Assembly (NCBI GenBank): GCA_019095985.1
Contig: CM032668.1
Coordinates: forward strand, 23,023,341-23,087,340
Reading direction: 5' to 3'
Length of the DNA stretch: 64,000 nt
DNA from: Streblospio benedicti
Taxonomy: Eukaryota; Annelida; Polychaeta; Spionida; Spionidae
Position numbers and translations under genes: made by a program. The notes under the pieces are model-generated. The model did not search any database. It was not told where the DNA came from and saw only the letters and a program-made list of their open reading frames with translations. Numbering within the stretch: position 1 is the first letter of the stretch; each line of letters begins with the position of its first letter. Below, piece by piece: positions 12,287 to 24,380 of the stretch.

Positions 12287-12780
12287 TCAAGATTAAAAAA
12301 AAAAACAGGCCCCAAACAAAAAAAAAGGGGGAAAAAAAACTAAAAACCTTTTTTGGGAAAAATTTTTTTAAAACATTTTATAAACAAATTTTAATTTTAG
12401 TGGTTTTCTAAATTAATTTTTTTAAAACTCCCATTATTTTTGGGGATAATCGTAACTCCCCAAAGATTTTTTTTAAACTTAACATTTAAAACATTTTTGT
12501 TCAAATTTTTTTGATAATACAATACTTTTTTAATATAAACCTTTTAAAATTTACCTTAATTTTTTGTTTAAAAAATATCTTAAAAAAAGACTTCACATGG
12601 ACCCAAATGCCAATTGGAATTGAAACAGTTATAATGCCAAGGGTGAAAATCAAATACATTTTATTTTCCCTTTAAAACCCCCAAATGATTTGGTAATATC
12701 TCAATTTGATGGTGAACGCCCCCGGGGAAAATTAAGGTACTTTAAATGCCATTTTTTAAAAAGCCATACCTGAAGGCGTG
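12287..12780. other. Poor-quality sequence next to the gap
   Basis: Dense short homopolymer blocks of A, T, C and G (for example CCTTTTTTGGGAAAAA) unlike anything else in the window. Normal-looking sequence resumes near 12770. It reads like a low-quality read end, so no feature should be called in it. Confidence 0.7.
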
Positions 12781-12799
12781 TTTGAAAAATTACACAAAC

Positions 12800-14566
12800 C
12801 TGTTGGAGTTCAGTTCTGAGTTCTGTGATGCTCTCAGGAAACGCATTCAGTTTTTCCTCTACCTACAATTGAACAGTATATATGAAACTATGCTAAAGGA
12901 ACAACAAATTATGTATTGAACAGATTCAATTGCGATTGATTTGCGACTGTAAATAAGCATATTTACATTTGTTTACATTTACAATGGTAAATAGATTTGC
13001 ATCAACCCATTTCAGAACCAAATTAGGATTTTCTAAACAAAAAATACACTAATAAAAGAAAATAGAATATTAATGAATAAAAAGGATTGTTATATTTTCA
13101 TATCTTGGTGACAGGCACTTAATCGTATTTTCAGAACAATTAAAGAGCTGGAATTTCTGAGTTTGTTTGGGAAAGCTTACAATTCACATGTCAACTACCT
13201 TGCTGCTCATGCCTTGGAGTTCAGTGCGCAGGTCGCTGATGCTAGATCTACTAGCACAATCATCCATTCTTGAAGACATCTACAGTTGAAAAACAGAAAG
13301 ATCATAACCATACTTCGCACTAGATAAAATCAGGCGTCATTGACGTAACATTAGTAAATAATTTTGAATCAGTGCCACTCGATAGTATATGTAGTCATTA
13401 TAACCATGTTATCAAATTGTAAGAGTGAAAGGCATTTATATTATGATAGCACATTAAAGCAAAGAAGCAGCCCATTTACTGATAGGCGTGAATGATTATA
13501 AGCGTGTTCCATCAACTCCCTCATGATAAAACCATACTTTCATTATGGGAAGTCATTTAGACCGGTCATTCTGAATGACACGGCAGAGAGATAGGATTGC
13601 TGCAGACTGTTAATCGAAAGCTCCATTCCATATTGAAGAATCATCATATAAATATCAACTATAACTGCCTGGAAAAGCATCAAGTTTAGAAACCGCATGC
13701 AAATGAACAACATACAATAGTATGGAGGGCGAGGGTGGAGGGGGGGGAGTATATAGGCTTAATGAAAATCCATTCACCAACATATTTTTTTTTCCTGAAT
13801 CACTAGTCACGACTACACATTTCGCTGTCTTTCACCAATAATCCGGATTTGTAACTTAATAGGTTGCGTCACATTTCACACACTTAAATACAGGCAATTC
13901 AAAATTCATGCTCAAGATTTAGGGCAAATCACCGATCACTACCCTTGTAATGAGCAGATCACCACTCACCAATAATAGGTTCCATCAAATTTCTCACACT
14001 TGAATAAAGACAGTTCATATTTCACAATCAAGATTTAGGGCAAATCACCTATCACAATTTTGCTATATGAACCCCTCAGTATAGTCAGTATAGTCAGTAT
14101 AGTAATACAACTGGTCGAATAGTCACACTATTCATAGGCCACAAATGCGATTAAACTAGATATGAATCGACAATTTTAATCCAAAATTTTAACATTCGGA
14201 GATGGATCAAGAAAGCAGGATGTATCTACAAAACAAACAGGTGAAACAGGGACGAAGAAGTACAATCTCAGTCAGCCATCACAGGATTATTGGCTACATC
14301 AACATTTTGTAGCTAATGGATGTTGTGTTATAAAGTTTTGAAAAGTCCACTAAGGCATGCTTCGACACAGAAAGAGAACACCATTTGTATAATATTAGTC
14401 CCTACCTTCTCCAAAATTTGGTCCTGCCGCTCCTTTATATCAGTGACCCACTCGAGGAGAACGCCTATGTCTCGCATGTTGCGAAACAAGGTGTTCATCA
14501 GTTTGGGGTCAGAAACCACAGCCTGTGCCTCAGGATCACCGTAAGTCGCCATGCTGCTGATGATGA
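12800..14566 (-). CDS. Three phase-0 coiled-coil exons, probable 5' part of an SRCR receptor-like gene
   Basis: Exon 14566-14406 has acceptor TTGTTCAG and a start ATG at 14552 in good context (AGCAGCATGG); it encodes 49 residues, MATYGDPEAQAVVSD then a helix with LLEWVTDIKERQDQILEK. Exon 13279-13199 (81 nt) encodes 27 residues ending SDLRTELQGMSSK. Exon 12862-12800 (63 nt) encodes 21 residues, VEEKLNAFPESITELRTELQQ in part. All junctions are GT..AG and phase 0, so exons can be added or skipped without loss of frame, typical of coiled-coil stalks. LRTELQ recurs, implying exon duplication. No signal peptide or membrane segment is visible in these exons; it could lie in the gap. Linking them to the SRCR exons downstream on the same strand is inference from position and from the class A scavenger receptor architecture. 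Confidence 0.6.
13833..14106. repeat. Diverged tandem duplication and short repeat in the coiled-coil gene intron
   Basis: 13833-13939 and 13967-14055 share CACCAATAAT, CACACTT and CAAGATTTAGGGCAAATCACC. 14083-14105 is a short CAGTATAGT repeat. Confidence 0.65.
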
Positions 14567-14954
14567 CTGAACAAGCAAAACGTGGTCTCTTAAACAGTAT
14601 AACATCAATTGTAAAACATGGGTCCATTACCTATATTTCAATATATCTATACTTTTTTTTAAAATTTGGAGCTTTGAAGCTGGGTTATTGGAAAAGACGT
14701 TACAGTAAACATTGAATTTTAGAAATGTATGTAATGACCATGCAGTTTGTAGGCCTACTTACCACAAACTAATACAGTGCATAACTTCAATATTTCGACA
14801 GTTACGCCTCACAAGCAAGTGCACATTGACCACAAGCAAGTCTGATAGGAGGATGTGATATAATATACCAAAAAAGTCAAGTAAAAAACTATTGTTTATT
14901 TATAAGAGCCATGTTGGATTGGGTATTTCATAACTTCTTGAAGTTCAACAGTGC

Positions 14955-15085
14955 ACTTACCTCTATAAAGAGACCATCTCTAAAGAGACCAACCCTATAA
15001 AGAGGCCACGTATTTAGAGAGACCAACACAATAAAGAGACCAGCTCTTAAGGAGACCACATCTACAAGGAGACCACCTCTATTGA
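14955..15085 (-). repeat. Family A, expanded internal units
   Basis: Seven or so AGAGACCAACYCTATAA-type units ending in ACCACCTCTATTGACC. It lies upstream of the coiled-coil exons. Confidence 0.55.
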
Positions 15086-15149
15086 CCAATTTTATTTGCC
15101 TTTGCATTCGTATCTCGTGGTCTGCTCATGTATGACTTGAAATACCAAT

Positions 15150-15860
15150 GTCCAGCCAACCCTGAAGGGGGGGGAGGGGGGTATCACCGTGCTAAAGTTG
15201 ACGGGGAGGGGGGGGTCATCAAAAGTTGACAAAATTGACAGGGGGGGGCACCCGAAAAGTTGACTGGATGACGGCAAGTTGACACCAACTTTGTACATTA
15301 AACTAACTTAAATTTGTATCTTAACTTCTGTAGTTAAGTTACCAATTTAGGACTAAATTTATACTTGACCAGTAACACTGGCAACATTTGTAGAAGAATA
15401 GAATGAGAATATTGTGATATCATAAATCAAAGGGAGTATAGCTTGAATCGGTGATTTAAGCCAGTTTGGTCATCTTAGTTAGCACAGATATGAAAGAAAC
15501 TTTGTGGCTCATAATGGTTCACATATATAAATTTTCATTCAAAACAAATTAGCAAAATATTTTTAAAGTAATGAAGAGCTCAACTGTTTCTTATGTGATT
15601 TGCTGACCTATTTCAAATGCCATCTGCTTTTTAATGATTCAGTGTAATAATACGTATCATAATGGATAAAAATGAAAAAATTTAAACATTATATCAGCAT
15701 TTAAAAAGTATATCCACAAAATCACAAAAGCGACATCCAGAAGAACGCTGTTGAGTTGTGGAAGAAGGTAAAAAGTAGTGAGAAGGAAAAAGGGGGGGTC
15801 ATTAAGTTGACAAAAGTTGACGCGGGGGGGGGGGGGGGTCTCATGAAGTTGACGAAAAAA
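15150..15860. repeat. Two AGTTGAC/poly-G blocks
   Basis: 15150-15290 and 15785-15860 both combine several AGTTGAC heptamers with G runs of 7 to 13. They look like parts of one repeat family; the sequence between them (15291-15784) shows nothing recognisable. Confidence 0.55.
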
Positions 15861-16844
15861 TCAGACATCAGGGCAACGGACAGAGTTTCTTGCAATACTT
15901 GCAGTTTCGCCAAGACCTCCAAAAGTATGAAATGTGTTTATACATGTATTGACATTTTGTATGTAGAGTCTACTTCGAGAGACTGTCTTTGACATAATTA
16001 ATATTTCAACCAAAACCGCACATTATATATTGCCTGCTTTTACTATTCCAAATCGTGCATGGGATTAGATTGACTGATTTGTGTTATTTGCATGTATAGA
16101 AACCTTGTAGGTTATAAGATTCCCAGATTAGATGGTGCGATAGTATTGTTCTTGTACTTCTTGTGCTTTGTAAATGAAGAGAACAATGAACACACTGCCT
16201 GCTGCTTTGGATACAATATTTCAATAACACATTATGTGAGCAACCTATTGAAATAGCCTAAAGCAAATCTGATGCACGAGATATATGGTCCTTTGATGTA
16301 TTGAGCACTATCCTCGTAGATTTACATTGGGACCAACTAAATACATGAACTCTAAGCCTCGAACTTCCAATCTACTGTGATATAATCTTATCACAAAGGC
16401 AGATTTCCAGATAATTACAAGTGAAGGTTCAAAGGTCTCAATTATAAAGCATTGTTAAGACAGTTGATCACGACCAACAGTGCAAGATATACTGACAACA
16501 CAACAAATATAACAAAAAGAAATATGTAGATCCAGGTGTCCTGATCACAACATTAACTTAAAGTGTCATGTCAAAACTCATGATTCTTTTACTCAATGTG
16601 ATTGCCTGCTTTGGTCTAAAATAATTCCGAATTCCAAATTCTAACTGTTATTTGTTATTTATTTCTAACTCTGCAGGTTCCCTGTCAAACATCAACAACA
16701 CATGGCAAATAATAAAACAATAATATAGTTACTATTTGGATTATCCAGTTTAATCATTTTCTTATTGTTTATTATATGAACAACTGTATATAAATATTTC
16801 CCCCAAAGTTTGCCTGTGAATTCACCTCTACTTGAACTGACTAT

Positions 16845-16965
16845 ATCAAGAGGCCTTGACGGGACTTGTCCCCCAGCCTACATACTTGGTCAGTTATCAT
16901 CTCAACCCAGAGGTCGTGGGTTCGAATCTCATCTAAGGAAGGAAACTTTTGGGAGGTCTAATGTT
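16845..16965 (+). repeat. tRNA-related SINE head, second family
   Basis: Contains ACATACTTGGTCAGTTATC, ATCTCAACCCAGAGGTCG and the B-box-like GTGGGTTCGAATCTCAT. The same order recurs at 38875-38940. It lacks a foldable tRNA 5' half, so it is a SINE fragment rather than a tRNA gene. Confidence 0.5.
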
Positions 16966-17035
16966 TCAGCCGTGTTAAGGTCTGTGATTCTATGATTACA
17001 TGGACGTAAAAAAATTCCGTCTTTCGTATCGGTGG

Positions 17036-17227
17036 AATTCGAAAGTGCCCAAAATGGAATCACTTTGGTGTCGCCTCATGCCTCATAGTTGTGTTAAGTT
17101 TGAAGTTTGAATGAAATCAGTTCATTCGTAAACCATCTAGCTTGTCTAGAGACAAACATACATGTAGACATACAAACGAAGTGAACACAAAAACTCTTCA
17201 GAGCTTTCACTTCAGCTTCTGAAGCGA
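17036..17227 (+). repeat. Partial copy of the C/D repeat (C end only)
   Basis: Matches 50862-51035 through AAGTTTGAA..GAAATCRGTTCAT, ..CTAGCTTGTC..AGAGACA and the terminal GCTTCTGAAGCGACACAAT hairpin. The D end was not found upstream. The copy abuts the 3' tail of a minus-strand SINE at 17228. Confidence 0.6.
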
Positions 17228-17573
17228 CACAATAAATGTAAATGTAAATGTGGTGGTTTATAGTCCTGATCCCAGTCTGACTCTCATGACTTTACAATTT
17301 ACACCAGGTCATTGGCACACTTATTGATCAGCATTTGATCAGTTCTCGCATACTTCGCATCGGCAGCACATTCAGCGCACAATGCTCATCACTCACACAA
17401 TCACTCACTCACTCTTTTAACCCAATGACCTGTACCTATTTAACGTGTAGGTACCACGGAGCAGTGTGCAACCTGCGTGGGGTAGGTTTGCTCAACACCT
17501 ACCACCAGACCCGACCGGGAATCGAACCCACGACCTTCTAATCCAACTCCCTAACCATTCGGCAACGGAAGCA
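17228..17573 (-). mobile_element. tRNA-derived SINE, reverse orientation
   Basis: Read on the minus strand it begins GCTTCCGTTGCCGAATGG, has B box GGTTCGATTCCC, then GGTGGTAGGTGTTGAGCAAAC, and ends in an ATTTAC-type tail (17228-17252 on plus as ATGTAAATGTAAATG). It is one of the better-preserved copies of the family in the window. Confidence 0.8.
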
Positions 17574-20500
17574 TGAAAAAAATGAGGCTGCCACAAACCA
17601 TATGAACCCCCCTCGCTGCCTCTCTGACAGGCATAACAATTCCCTCACCCAGCACTGTTCAACTAACTTACAGTCATGGGTCGATGGTTGTAACCATATG
17701 TTATTGTTGTATTTGTATTCTTATCTATAATTCTACGTATCATGTTTGTAAGATTGCACACAACACTGCAAAACTACACATTATTATCATTATCATTACA
17801 AGTTACATGTATGTACATGTATATAACGAAGTTAGTAAATCTCTGTGAAGCCCTACAAGAGCAACAGCAGGGAATATGATGACGGCAACATGTATCTGAC
17901 GTTACTAAAGCCCCAGCCCCGACAGTGACGAATTTTTCCCCAGTTTCTACTGTGCTCTTAAAGTTGAGAAATACTTGAACGAGAGATAATTTTACTGGTA
18001 AGGAACACGTCTGTGCAGATTTGCAAAAGCTCCAATGCCACAATTGATTCGGCTTCAACAGTCTGGACTTTCTGACCCTAGCGTTGCAATGGCTGCAACA
18101 ACCAGCCTGATTCGGGACTGTTTGACCCTATACTTAACGACCAGTCAATGCTCATATTAGGCTATATGCGTGACCATTGCTCAACTGGCTTCATCAGTTA
18201 AAGAGAAATGTGCAGTATGACATGTAAAAATGTATCAAATTTTTGCCTTGGAGCTCTGTGCTTGTGAAGTAACCTTAGCATGTTAAAAAAATGGTTTCCA
18301 CGCGTGAACAGAGCTCTGTGCTTACACATCTAAGTGTAGCAAGTGTGCTCCGTACATGTTGTAAACTGACACTGAGGCGAGTTATCATGCCAGACTGAAG
18401 TAGCATGTTTAGAAACTCTAGCTAGTGTAATAGTGGCGTGTTAGGCGTCAGCACACTACTGCTCTTGTTGAGAGACACGTATATTAAGGGGGTTGTGGGT
18501 GGGTTGTGGGTGGGGGTGGGGGTGGGGGGGTTATAGTCTGGAAGTCATGGGACTGAACCCGGTTTTGTTTGATATCCAGGTGAATGTCAACCTCTCACCC
18601 TTGAACATCTGGAGAAATCCAAGATGGCCGCCACGTTTGCTTGTACATTTATATAAGATTAGAGTCCGTAAATGTTGATTCTAATATCTCATAATCAGAA
18701 ATTTGTTGTCTAATCATATCTTTGATGCAAAAAAGGCCCATGCAATAGGTTGACAGTAATACTCTAAATCTAAATTGGCCACAATTATTGTAAGGGGGTT
18801 ATTGAGTGGAACCCATAGCTTTTCATTCTAGTATCATTGGTCCTCAAATTTGATATCTGAACACTAGGCTTGATTCAACAAACCTCAATATAGGTAACAT
18901 GATACTGTTAAGACAACTACTGCAAAAATCCAAAATGTCTGCCATGATACGTAGTCATATTTTGTTATTAGAACCAATAAGGATTGGTTTTGATAAGAAA
19001 AACAACTCTATTTGGGCCCTTTGAAAGACTCGTATATTGAAATTATCAGCTATGAGAATTATTTTGAAAAGCAGTTAAAATTCATAAAAACACACTGAAT
19101 AATGAGCAAACGGAAACAATCAATAAAGCAAAATGTTGATCTGAAATAATATCTAAAGCAAGCACCCAATCCTCCCCAAGGGAGCTGTTTTCGAGACGGG
19201 GCATGTATCTACAGAAAAGGGGTTCTGCCGAGTTTTGGCATTGTAGATATGTACGTTAAATGAAGCCCCAGTCTCACCATCGCGAATGTTCCCCCACCAA
19301 GTGTAATGGTGCTGTTGGAAATGCACGGGGAAAGGATGATTCCTCCTTACTGACACGTACGCACATGAAGAAATAATGTTCCAAGTAGGCCAATCAAGGG
19401 CTACAATTCTAGAGCCTGATACTAACCCGTCAATACTAGTATTCGGTACTGTCTGACCCCGGCTTTAAATGTATCAACCTGTATAAAGCTGCGAAATAGG
19501 CATCTATTGAGCATTAACATCAGGGATATAATATGTAAGTAAAGTCAGCCCCAATAAATACTGCAGCAGCCTGTGACTGAGTTGTAAATTTGCTTCACAG
19601 CTGTCACATGGTAAATACATAGACTACAGCACAACTACCTCTTATTAAGACCACATCTATACAGAGAACATCTCCATAACAAGACAATTTTTCAGCCCCA
19701 AGCCTTCATAAACAGACTGCCCAGAAGCTTGTTCACGAAGAGAGCACTTCTTCTCTATTGAGACCACTTGAATACCTAGAGGCTGTGCAAGCAAGTTCTA
19801 CTGTAGAGCCATCAATGGGGATATACATGTATTACGCTATAGTTTGTATCATTTGACATTTGGGACTGCTTGTGACGTTGGTTCAGGTAGGAATATGATG
19901 CTTGTTCAATATTTTAGGAAGTTGGATATATCCTTGTTTCTGGTATTTGTTGTTTCGTTTTCATTTATTGCAATGTTGGTCAGTTTGTCTTTATTTTAAA
20001 AAGCGTGAAAAGATAAAACATTAATTTATGTATCAGTGCAATGTATCAATTTTCATATAACGTTTACATCACTAGAGTTGATGACATAACACATGTTACG
20101 ATCTGATGAGCGGGGGAACACAGGTATATTTTAACCACATAATAGGGTAGATCTAGACATACATTCTTTGCAATGTATTTTAAGTCAACGTCTGATAATA
20201 CACAGTATATATAAAACTATCAGCGTAAAATGTAGTATTTTAGTGTTGAAAGCCAATTCTCATAGCATTTCCTAATAACCTACAGTGTGCATGCCTAGAT
20301 ATTTTTTTAGCATTATAACCAAACGTAAAATGTTTCTTCTGGCTGCTGAGGAAACTCATCAAAACTAGCCACCTATTAATCAAGCCACACACATCAAATC
20401 AGCCTTTTGGAGCGAACAATGCCAATGTTTCTTATGCGCCGGTCTCCATACACTACACGCGCCGAACATAAACCTAATACGCCCTCGCACTATTTTGGCA

Positions 20501-23500
20501 TATCGGCGTAGAACAGATACACTAGAACCCACAATTACGACACCTCGACAGAGTGACAAGTTCTAAAAATAACACACACTATTTTTTTCTCGGACCTAAA
20601 CGTTTGGTAACAGCTACAATGAAATCAATTCTCTATAGAGTCCATTTGATGCCTGCACTGGACCCCGATACATTGCAAGATAAGGAGTTTGTACTGTAAA
20701 TATTCTGTCACGCTCCCAGTTTGCGTACATTAGAATGGAATTCTGGCGACGACGTGCGTGCAGCGTTAGGGTGCTACTTGCTATAGCTTGATATAGCTTT
20801 TATAGCAAGCTACTTCTAATGTCATTAGACCGTGAATTTCCCACCGTGAGCCCCATCATGACTATGCAAGTTTAATGTACGGCGTAAGTTTCGTCTGCCA
20901 AACATTTTGAGTTTTGAATTTCTCTGGTACTCAGAGATGAAACGAATGTGATTAGAAAAGGATAAATAATTTACAATAGCCAGATGAGTATGATATGTAT
21001 GCTACTAAAATAGTAAGTCGGTTTATGGTAAAGTTACCGATCTCTGCCAGGCGGGTATGGCACACAGCAGGTGCAGCGTGACACTGCTTCTGATACGTCC
21101 AAAGTCAAGCATGAACACAATGATTGAATGATTGGTGAGATCAATAGATACATGTACGCACAATATCTCGTGATTAAAAGGCTTCTGGGTGACATTAAAC
21201 TTGTCCATGATTAAGGGGGCCCACAAGGGGGTTATATATTAAACATAATATGCTTGAATGAGACAAATCAAACAACTTTTCAAGCATTTGTATTCTATTG
21301 GTGTAAAATAATATTCATTTATATGTCACCAATGGTGTTACATGCACTGGTCCAGTCTCCCAATTGAATTATTGTGTAGACAATGTGTGACATCCGCAAA
21401 ATATATATAGCACAGAGCCATGGACTCCAGCATCATGAGAAATTGGTATATATATATAATATATTTACGATGGAAACACTGTTCTCATTCATATTATATT
21501 CTATATGAATCGAAATAATGTGTGTACAGTAAATATAGTTTACATTTCCCACTCTATGGCTCCCATTCATTGTGTTTCCATTTATTTAGATAGCCTTTCA
21601 TATTCTTTATGAAAAAGAATAGCAAATTCTCTACAGCCATGACATAACTCATATCGTACCCAAACACGATGCGTATAAAGACGTGCGAACGTAGGGATGT
21701 GAGATTGTTGTCTAGTACAGAGGGTTATGAGTTCACAACTTAGTCGATGAGTCTTGAGCTTACCCCGTATCTAGACTAACCCCTCTATGGTACAAAGAGG
21801 TGAAATTGATGCAAATACTGTAATTTTATCCAAATGCACGAAACAAAATACGTGAAAAAGGCCACGAAATAATTGGTAAGATAGTCCCTTTATGTTTTTG
21901 ACTTTCAGGTTTCAGTTATTCATTTAAGCATATCACGTATTATTTATATTGCCGTTCATTTGATCAGTATCGACCTGTTAATAGCCTCTTCACCTGATAC
22001 TGTGAAGTACAGGGATTAAATGGCAATTTTCTGATAGTATCTCGTCTGGACAGATATTGCTCTATAGAGCACGTCTCATAAAAACGATACTGATGTTATG
22101 ACAATTATAACAAGCTGATCCTATCTAACTGGAAGTTCCTGTTAAGTTTCGCATTAAACATTCTACAGGAATCAGTTTTTTTTCCAACACTAACAATGCC
22201 ACGGTATTTCTACTGCCGGTCGATGTTAGGCAAGTTAAACCATGTTAAAAGTGGTAGATTTTGTGGACCAATTTTCTAACATTCATATTCATATAAGAAT
22301 GACATAGATATGACATGATAAAGAAGGCAGTATATTCTTTATAACGCAATGCCATTTAGCAACATATATTGTTTTGACAGACGAAATAGAGGATGGAAAT
22401 TTGATGGACCAAAATAATGTATGTTGCTACCTGCTGGGAATGTTACTATTATTGTAGTATAAACAAGAGATATATAGTCCATCTAACAATTCACGTGGCG
22501 TAGGTTTGCTCAGTATATGACAATGAAAATTGTTTATTTGTACTAAAATGTTCACAACCTGGTGCTACAGCTCTCAATACAGCTTTACCACACTCATGTT
22601 GAAGAGATTTCTCCAACTTCGATTGACAGTTGAAAGACCGTGAAAGCTGGCTCTAAAGGATCTATCTCATCACTACACGTATGATCAACAATGCGTGCAA
22701 AAAATCACTGGGTCCAGGGGCTATGGGGAAAAGGGGGAGGGGTGCTAATAAGGAACTCTATGGTTTTGCAAGCACAATGAATGATGGACACATATATTAA
22801 AATACAAACAAACAAATGAAAGTAAAATATGTTGGAGGAAAAAGTGGGGTGGGCGTTCTTGTGCCATAATGCAATTGTCGCTGGTTTTTATGTTTTAAAC
22901 TGATTTCCCTCTCGCTGGCATAGTGTTTGCGTTAACTACACAGTCTTCCCAAAGCATCTTTTAATGTATTATCTAAAATGAACCTTGATACTTGATATGT
23001 CACATCTCGTGTTTTTCATCCAGTTCAAAGATTTCCCTGGAGGATTACAGCGACCTCATTTCACTTAATTGGGACAGACTCTTAGCCAGCAGGGTGCAAA
23101 AAAAACATGCTATACAGCATTATCACACAGTTTTTCATTTGGGGGATATTTCAAGTCAAATAGTCTATTTTACTGTATTTGTAAGTTTTATTCACGAGGA
23201 CCATTATTTAAGTGTTGTATAAAAAAAAAGAAATATGACATTTTATGACATTACAATTCGATGCGACTTCATTCGAAATATGTGTATTTTCATTTTTGCT
23301 TAGAAAATTGTCATGACATGGTAGACATGAAACTTTATCCGTGGCATGCAAAGTTCATAGAGTTATCATTTTGTTGAGCATCAACGTAGGATCTAATTGA
23401 CTGCGGCGGCTTACCATTGTACTACATTGTAATTACAGTGATGCAGCCCTATTTATATGAATGGTGGGACTGCAGTATTTTCTCTGTTTCGTTGATAAAT

Positions 23501-23984
23501 AGCATGTAGTGTTTTAGGTTACGTATTGCCTTGTTAGTTATACGTCCAGCACCTGTTAGGATTTGTACATTAGATTTTAGTGCATCTCCAAGAACACATC
23601 CCTGCATTTAAATACACCCACAATATACACCAGACGCATCATAACTAGACCTCACCTAGTAGCCTCCATCAAACAGATTCACGATGCCCATAGGAAGCGA
23701 GCACGGGAAGGTCTAGGTTGGCGAGGCTAGTTTATAACCCGCGATATCTTGCGTCCTACGTGGCCTGTAAAACCCACTTATGGGAGAAGAACCTCAATCT
23801 TGCGCATGAATTACGCTATATTTATTCACATCTGCCCACTTTGATGCGGCCATTTAGATACAGTGGGGCAGTTTGTGTGATGTATGTGGAGGGCATTGTA
23901 GTTGTTTAGTGGGGGAGTGGTGATCAGGCAGCATTCATGTTAAGTCTGACAGTCAGTCCCTTAATGTTCGAAGCAGAATCAGTT
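17574..23984. other. No gene recognised
   Basis: SINE- and repeat-poor apart from the family A copy at 19625. A minus-strand frame at 19356-19153 (with HYTWWGNIRDGETGA) has coding-like texture but no clear splice partner. The rest shows nothing I can name. Confidence 0.5.
19625..19810 (-). repeat. Family A, near full length
   Basis: Carries the whole order in reverse, from AACTACCTCTTATTAAGACC to TCTATTGAGACCACTTGAA and TTCTACTGTA-type ends. Confidence 0.6.
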
Positions 23985-24380
23985 GTGATATTGTAGCCCT
24001 AGTTAACGAGACTTGCTGGAGATAAAAAAAATCTTAAAATCTGCTTGTTTTTTTTATTTTAGTATAAACGTACAAGCATTTCCCTTTATAAAAATGTATA
24101 ACACTTTAAGGGTTTCGGGAATAGATTTTGGTTTATGGACCATACAAAAGATCATGTATACAATTTCGGTACAGTCAAAATTAACATTGACTGAATTTTT
24201 CATTGTATTTGTATGATCATTTGTATGGTCCATAAACCAAATTCCATTCCCGCAACCTTTAAAGTGTTATACATTTTTAAAAAGGGAAATGAATGTACTT
24301 TTATACTAAAATAAAAAAAACAAGAACATTTTAAGATTTTTTTTCCTCCAAATTCTCCAGCAAGTCTCCTTAAGCTAGGG
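23985..24380. repeat. Long inverted repeat with ~60-bp spacer
   Basis: Left arm 23992-24150 and right arm 24215-24375 are reverse complements: GAGACTTGCTGGAGA pairs with TCTCCAGCAAGTCTC, and TTTATGGACCATACAAA pairs with TTTGTATGGTCCATAAA. The two open frames here are mirror images of each other and are not genes. Terminal text TAGGGTCAGA recurs near 24380 and 24430, suggesting a mobile family. Confidence 0.8.

Noticed and set aside
16845-16965. Functional tRNA gene
   Set aside because: B box is good but no complete cloverleaf or acceptor stem could be drawn, and the same text recurs at 38875 as a repeat.
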